DNA from: Chlamydomonas sphaeroides
Lineage: Eukaryota > Chlorophyta > Chlorophyceae > Chlamydomonadales > Chlamydomonadaceae
Length of the DNA: 64,000 bases
NCBI GenBank assembly: GCA_001662425.1
Contig: BDDC01000043.1
Location: 4,130 to 68,129, forward strand
Direction of reading: 5' to 3'
Both the position numbers and the translations under genes were made by a program. A model generated the notes under the pieces. It did no database searches and was not told the origin of the DNA. It worked only from the letters and a program-made list of their open reading frames with translations. Of the stretch, positions 60,990-64,000 are shown one piece after another. Each line of letters starts with the position of its first letter. The first letter of the stretch is position 1.

Positions 60990-63822
60990 TCACGCACCCC
61001 CCGCCGCCCCCGCCACGACCCCACCCAGCTGTACCGCCACCTGCTCCCTCGCGCCACGCACCGTCGACAGCACCAGCCACAGCAACCCCGGGTCGTCGCG
61101 CCGCAGCCGCAGCACCGCGGCCTCGCCGCTGCCCTCCTCCGTGAACCCCGCCAGCCGCACCAGCGCCAGCCCTCCGGGCAGGCGGCCCAGGCGGCGCTGG
61201 AAGGCGGCGTTGGCCAGGCGCACTCGGCGGTACGTGTCCTGGCCGGGGAAGCGCGCCGCGTTGCCGAGCAGCGTCTCGAGGACATCGAGCGCCGCGAGCA
61301 CCTCCTGCGCTGTCGCCAGCGGGGCGGTTGTCGCGGCTGCGGCTGCAGTGCTGGAAGTAGTGCCGGAGGCCGGCGACGACGCCGCGGGAGGGCAGGAGCA
61401 GGCGGCCAGCTGCTGTAGCGCCAGCCACGCGCTGCGGGACTTCTGGAGGACCAGGTCGTCGGTAACGGCGGCGCCGTCGCCGCCGGCGGCGCCGGTGCCG
61501 CCCTGTTGCTCAACGCCGCTGCCGAACAGCTCCTCCGGCAGCGCAAGGCTCAGCCGGACCGGCGGCGCCGGCGCCGCGGGCTCCGGCGGCGCCAGAGGTG
61601 CGGCGTTGGCCCCGCTGGCGGCGTGTCGCTCCGCGGGCTCCTCCGCGCCGCTGGGCCCCGGCCCGTCGACGTCCATGGGCACGGCTACGGCGCTGGGGCC
61701 TCCCGTGGCGGCCCCTTGCACCACCTTTGCCGCAGCCTCCGCAGCAGGCCCGGCTGCCGGCTCGGCCATCGCCATGTCAGCACTGCCGTGTACTGCGACC
61801 TCGAGCTCCTGCTGCTGGTGGCCCTGCTGGGGCGGCGGCGAGCACGGCGGCAGCAGCTGGTCCGGCTCCTCAAGCGACTCCAGCCGGCGTGCCGCCGCCT
61901 CGGCGGCGTCCGTCGACGGGTCGTAGTGCTCGAAGCGCCGCGCCTCCGCCTCGGCCTCAGCCGCGCCCTCGTCGTCGCTGCCACTCCCACCGCTGCTGCC
62001 GCCATCGCTGCCCGGCGCCTCCACACCGCCCAACACCGCCGCGAGCCCCGCCTGCGGCCCCGTCCGCTGCAGCGCGGCCGCGGCCGCCGCCGCCCGCACC
62101 GCCGCCGCAGCGGCCGTCGCCGCCATGCCCCCAGGCGCCGCCCCGGCCCGCGGCGGCGCCGCCGCTGCGCTGCCGCTGCCGCCGCTGCCGGCCAGCTGCC
62201 TCAGCGTCCTGCCGCTGAAGCGGGCGGTGGCGGCCATAACATTGTCGCCGTCCAGCAGCCCAGGGGCGTCCAGCTCGCTGATGCGCGCCTCGGCGTCCGC
62301 GTCGCCCACCGACAGCACGTCCAGCAGCGCGTGCCCGCCCGTGTACCTGCGCCCAAGACAATTGGCAGCGCAGGGATGCGGGCGTCAGCAGCGCCAAGGA
62401 GAGATGCGGCAGAGCCCCAGAGGCCAACGCCCGCTGCAACGCTGGTGCTGAAGCGCCCGGTGCGAGCTGGGCCTGTCCTTGCAGCATCCTGGGCCCCGCC
62501 CAGGCCCTAGCAGCGACCCTGCGCGGCCACATGCCATCGCCCGTGGACTGTGCTCGGGCCCACGACGCATCGCCCCGGCAGGCGCCAGCCTCAGGCGGGC
62601 TCCACCTAGCGCCCGGCTCCGGCCTCACCGCGCGTTGATGGCGGCGGCCTCCTTGCCCAGCTGCGAGTTGAGGGCCTTGAAGGCGCCGTCGTGCTCCCCA
62701 AACTCCATGTGCGCCAGTTCGTGGATGAGCGTCTCGCGGATGCGCTCGTACTTGCGGAAGCCCTGCAGAGCGCGCGATGGCAGCCCAGCAGCACGACGGC
62801 AGCACGGAGGTCGGGGCGCGACACGAGGGCGGGGTGGGCGGGTGGGTCCGGCGGAGCTGCGCGTGTGCGCTTGGGGAGGGGGCAGAGCGCGAGCACGGGG
62901 TATGCCTTCACAACACGCATTTGCGACTGGCTAGCGGAACGGCGAGGATTTCATCTTAGCGCTCTTGCAACGCCCACCCTGCAAGCACCCTTGCACCCTT
63001 GGTCCAATCCCGCTTTCCGGCCCCGCTCCCGGATCCCGCCCCGCTCCCGGATCCAGCGCCGCTCCCGAATCCGTCCCCGCTCCCGGCCCCGCTCCCTCCG
63101 GAATCCGGACCCTGCCTCCGTCCGCACCCTGAGGTCATCGGTCCGCAGCCGCAGCGATATCTCCTGGCCTGCGTTGATGTTGACGCCTAGCACGCACACC
63201 GGGCTGACGCCCACCTGCGGGCGCGCGGCGGCACGGCGGTGCGGCCATCAGCGCGGGAGCGCTACCCGGCCGACACCTCCCCTCAGCTCCCTCCCTGCCG
63301 CGCCTGCCCACACGCCCTCTGCTGGCCCGCCTGCTCGCCGCACCTTGCCCTCCGGCGGCATCTCGCTCAGCAGGCCGACACGGTATCGGTGCGCCGCCAT
63401 GATGCCGCGGATGCCGGGGTCGGCGGCCAGCCTGGCGTGCGGCAGGCAACGCACGCGGCACAAGGCGGGCCGCAGACTCAGCACATACGACGAGCGTGGG
63501 TGGGGGCTGCTGCTGCTGCGGCTGCGGCTGAGTGGGCGCTCGGCGCTATCATGCACGAGCCACGAGGCAGGCAGCCGCATCCAGGCGCGCACCGCAGGAG
63601 GCGGCCACGAACCGAGCCCCGGCGGCGGCCGACCCCGCCCTCTCAACGGCGTGAGCCGGTATGTCGAGTTTCCCAAACCAGGGGCACCACCGGTCTGGAT
63701 CCACACGGCCCTGGCCCCTCCGAGCCGCTGCGCGCACCTGTGCAGCAGCTTGAGGGCCTCGGGCGGTGGCGGCCGCAGGCCGGGCCGCTGCCAGGCCTCG
63801 TACGACTGGAAGGTGTGCTCGC
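60990..63822 (-). CDS. WLM-domain metalloprotease with C-terminal PUB domain (5' part off the right edge)
   Basis: WLM proteins (Wss1/SPRTN-like) are zinc proteases tied to SUMO/ubiquitin and DNA-protein-crosslink repair; PUB domains bind p97/CDC48. Five minus-strand exons are visible: 63822-63738, 63431-63344, 63214-63128, 62762-62629 and 62346-60990, about 583 residues. The WLM signature is split over three exons: ADPGIRGIMAAHRYRVGLLSE (exon 2), LGVNINAGQEISLRLRTDDL (exon 3) and ETLIHELAHMEFGEHDGAF (exon 4), which holds the HExxH zinc site and the third His. The last exon adds an Ala/Gly/Pro-rich linker of about 290 residues and then a PUB domain (TAQEVLAALDVLETLLGNAA, later DTYRRVRLANAAFQRRLG). 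The order fits plant WLM-PUB proteins, which may carry an N-terminal ubiquitin-like domain; here that would be outside the window. The first visible exon starts in phase 1, so coding sequence must precede it. Confidence 0.9.
63005..63115. repeat. Degenerate GCTCCCGGATCC-type repeat
   Basis: Several imperfect copies of gctcccgga(t)cc(cg) lie in the WLM-PUB intron between exons 62762-62629 and 63214-63128. They are intronic and probably of no coding effect. Confidence 0.7.
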
Positions 63823-64000
63823 CTGGCGTGTGGGCGCCACAGGGCGGGCGTCAAGATGGGGGCGTCAGGCGACCAGAGGTAGCGCCTGGCAGGGCCCGGC
63901 AGGGCGGTGCCCCCGACCGGGCACGGCGCGGGTGTGGCTGCGGCCCACAAGCCAGCGGTCGCTCGGTGGGTGCGTTGGGCTGCGGTGGGTGCGGTGGGCT

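Noticed and set aside
61506..62510. 334-residue plus-strand Arg-rich frame
   Set aside because: It is the antisense shadow of the Ala/Gly-rich last exon of the WLM-PUB gene.
1..64000. tRNA, rRNA, CRISPR arrays, complete transposons
   Set aside because: I looked for cloverleaf boxes, long rRNA-like segments, spaced identical repeats and transposase or reverse-transcriptase motifs and saw none I could support by eye.

Overview
The window is nuclear DNA of a green alga, most likely of the Chlamydomonadales (volvocine lineage). It is GC-rich throughout. The genes are cut by many short introns, with donors usually GTGCG(G/C) or GTGAG and pyrimidine-CAG acceptors. TGTAA, the usual green-algal polyadenylation signal, lies downstream of several genes. 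A full ciliary dynein heavy chain shows that the organism makes motile cilia. I cannot name the species. All exon models below were built by hand by joining conserved reading frames across splice sites. Every junction was checked for phase, but no transcript data were available.

Layout from left to right. Copy A of an unrecognised five-exon gene family (minus strand, last exon just off the left edge, 105-1196). A 4.6-kb stretch without a firm gene. SDH2, the mitochondrial succinate dehydrogenase iron-sulfur subunit (plus, 5795-7549). A 3.2-kb stretch without a firm gene. Copy B of the family (minus, 10710-12074). A small one-TM protein gene (minus, 13334-14116), divergent from an MBOAT/wax-synthase-like acyltransferase (plus, 14447-17116). 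A six-blade kelch protein (minus, 18175-20603), divergent from the inner-arm dynein heavy chain (plus, 21169-44988, 61 exons, about 4,216 residues). A secreted SGNH/GDSL-like protein (minus, 46141-49234). A decayed or frameshifted Cys-rich ORF near 50.1-50.6 kb. An ACOT9-type acyl-CoA thioesterase (minus, 51704-56053). Copy C of the family (plus, 56845-58731, with an assembly gap in intron 4). A WLM-metalloprotease/PUB-domain protein (minus, 60990 to beyond the right edge).

The genes do not form one pathway. SDH2 and the ACOT9-type enzyme are probably mitochondrial, the MBOAT protein belongs to membrane lipid/acyl-ester metabolism, and the WLM-PUB protein fits ubiquitin/SUMO-linked DNA-protein-crosslink or p97 biology. 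Three things stand out. The first is the dispersed, partly inverted three-copy gene family with conserved introns. The second is a run of GC-AG introns, three in one gene and two in the family. The third is a small set of local oddities: a non-GT donor in the thioesterase, an AT-only island between 12-bp direct repeats, and a low-complexity insert in the dynein AAA2 region. Two runs of N (24136-24467 and 58379-58602) each sit inside or directly against a tandem repeat.
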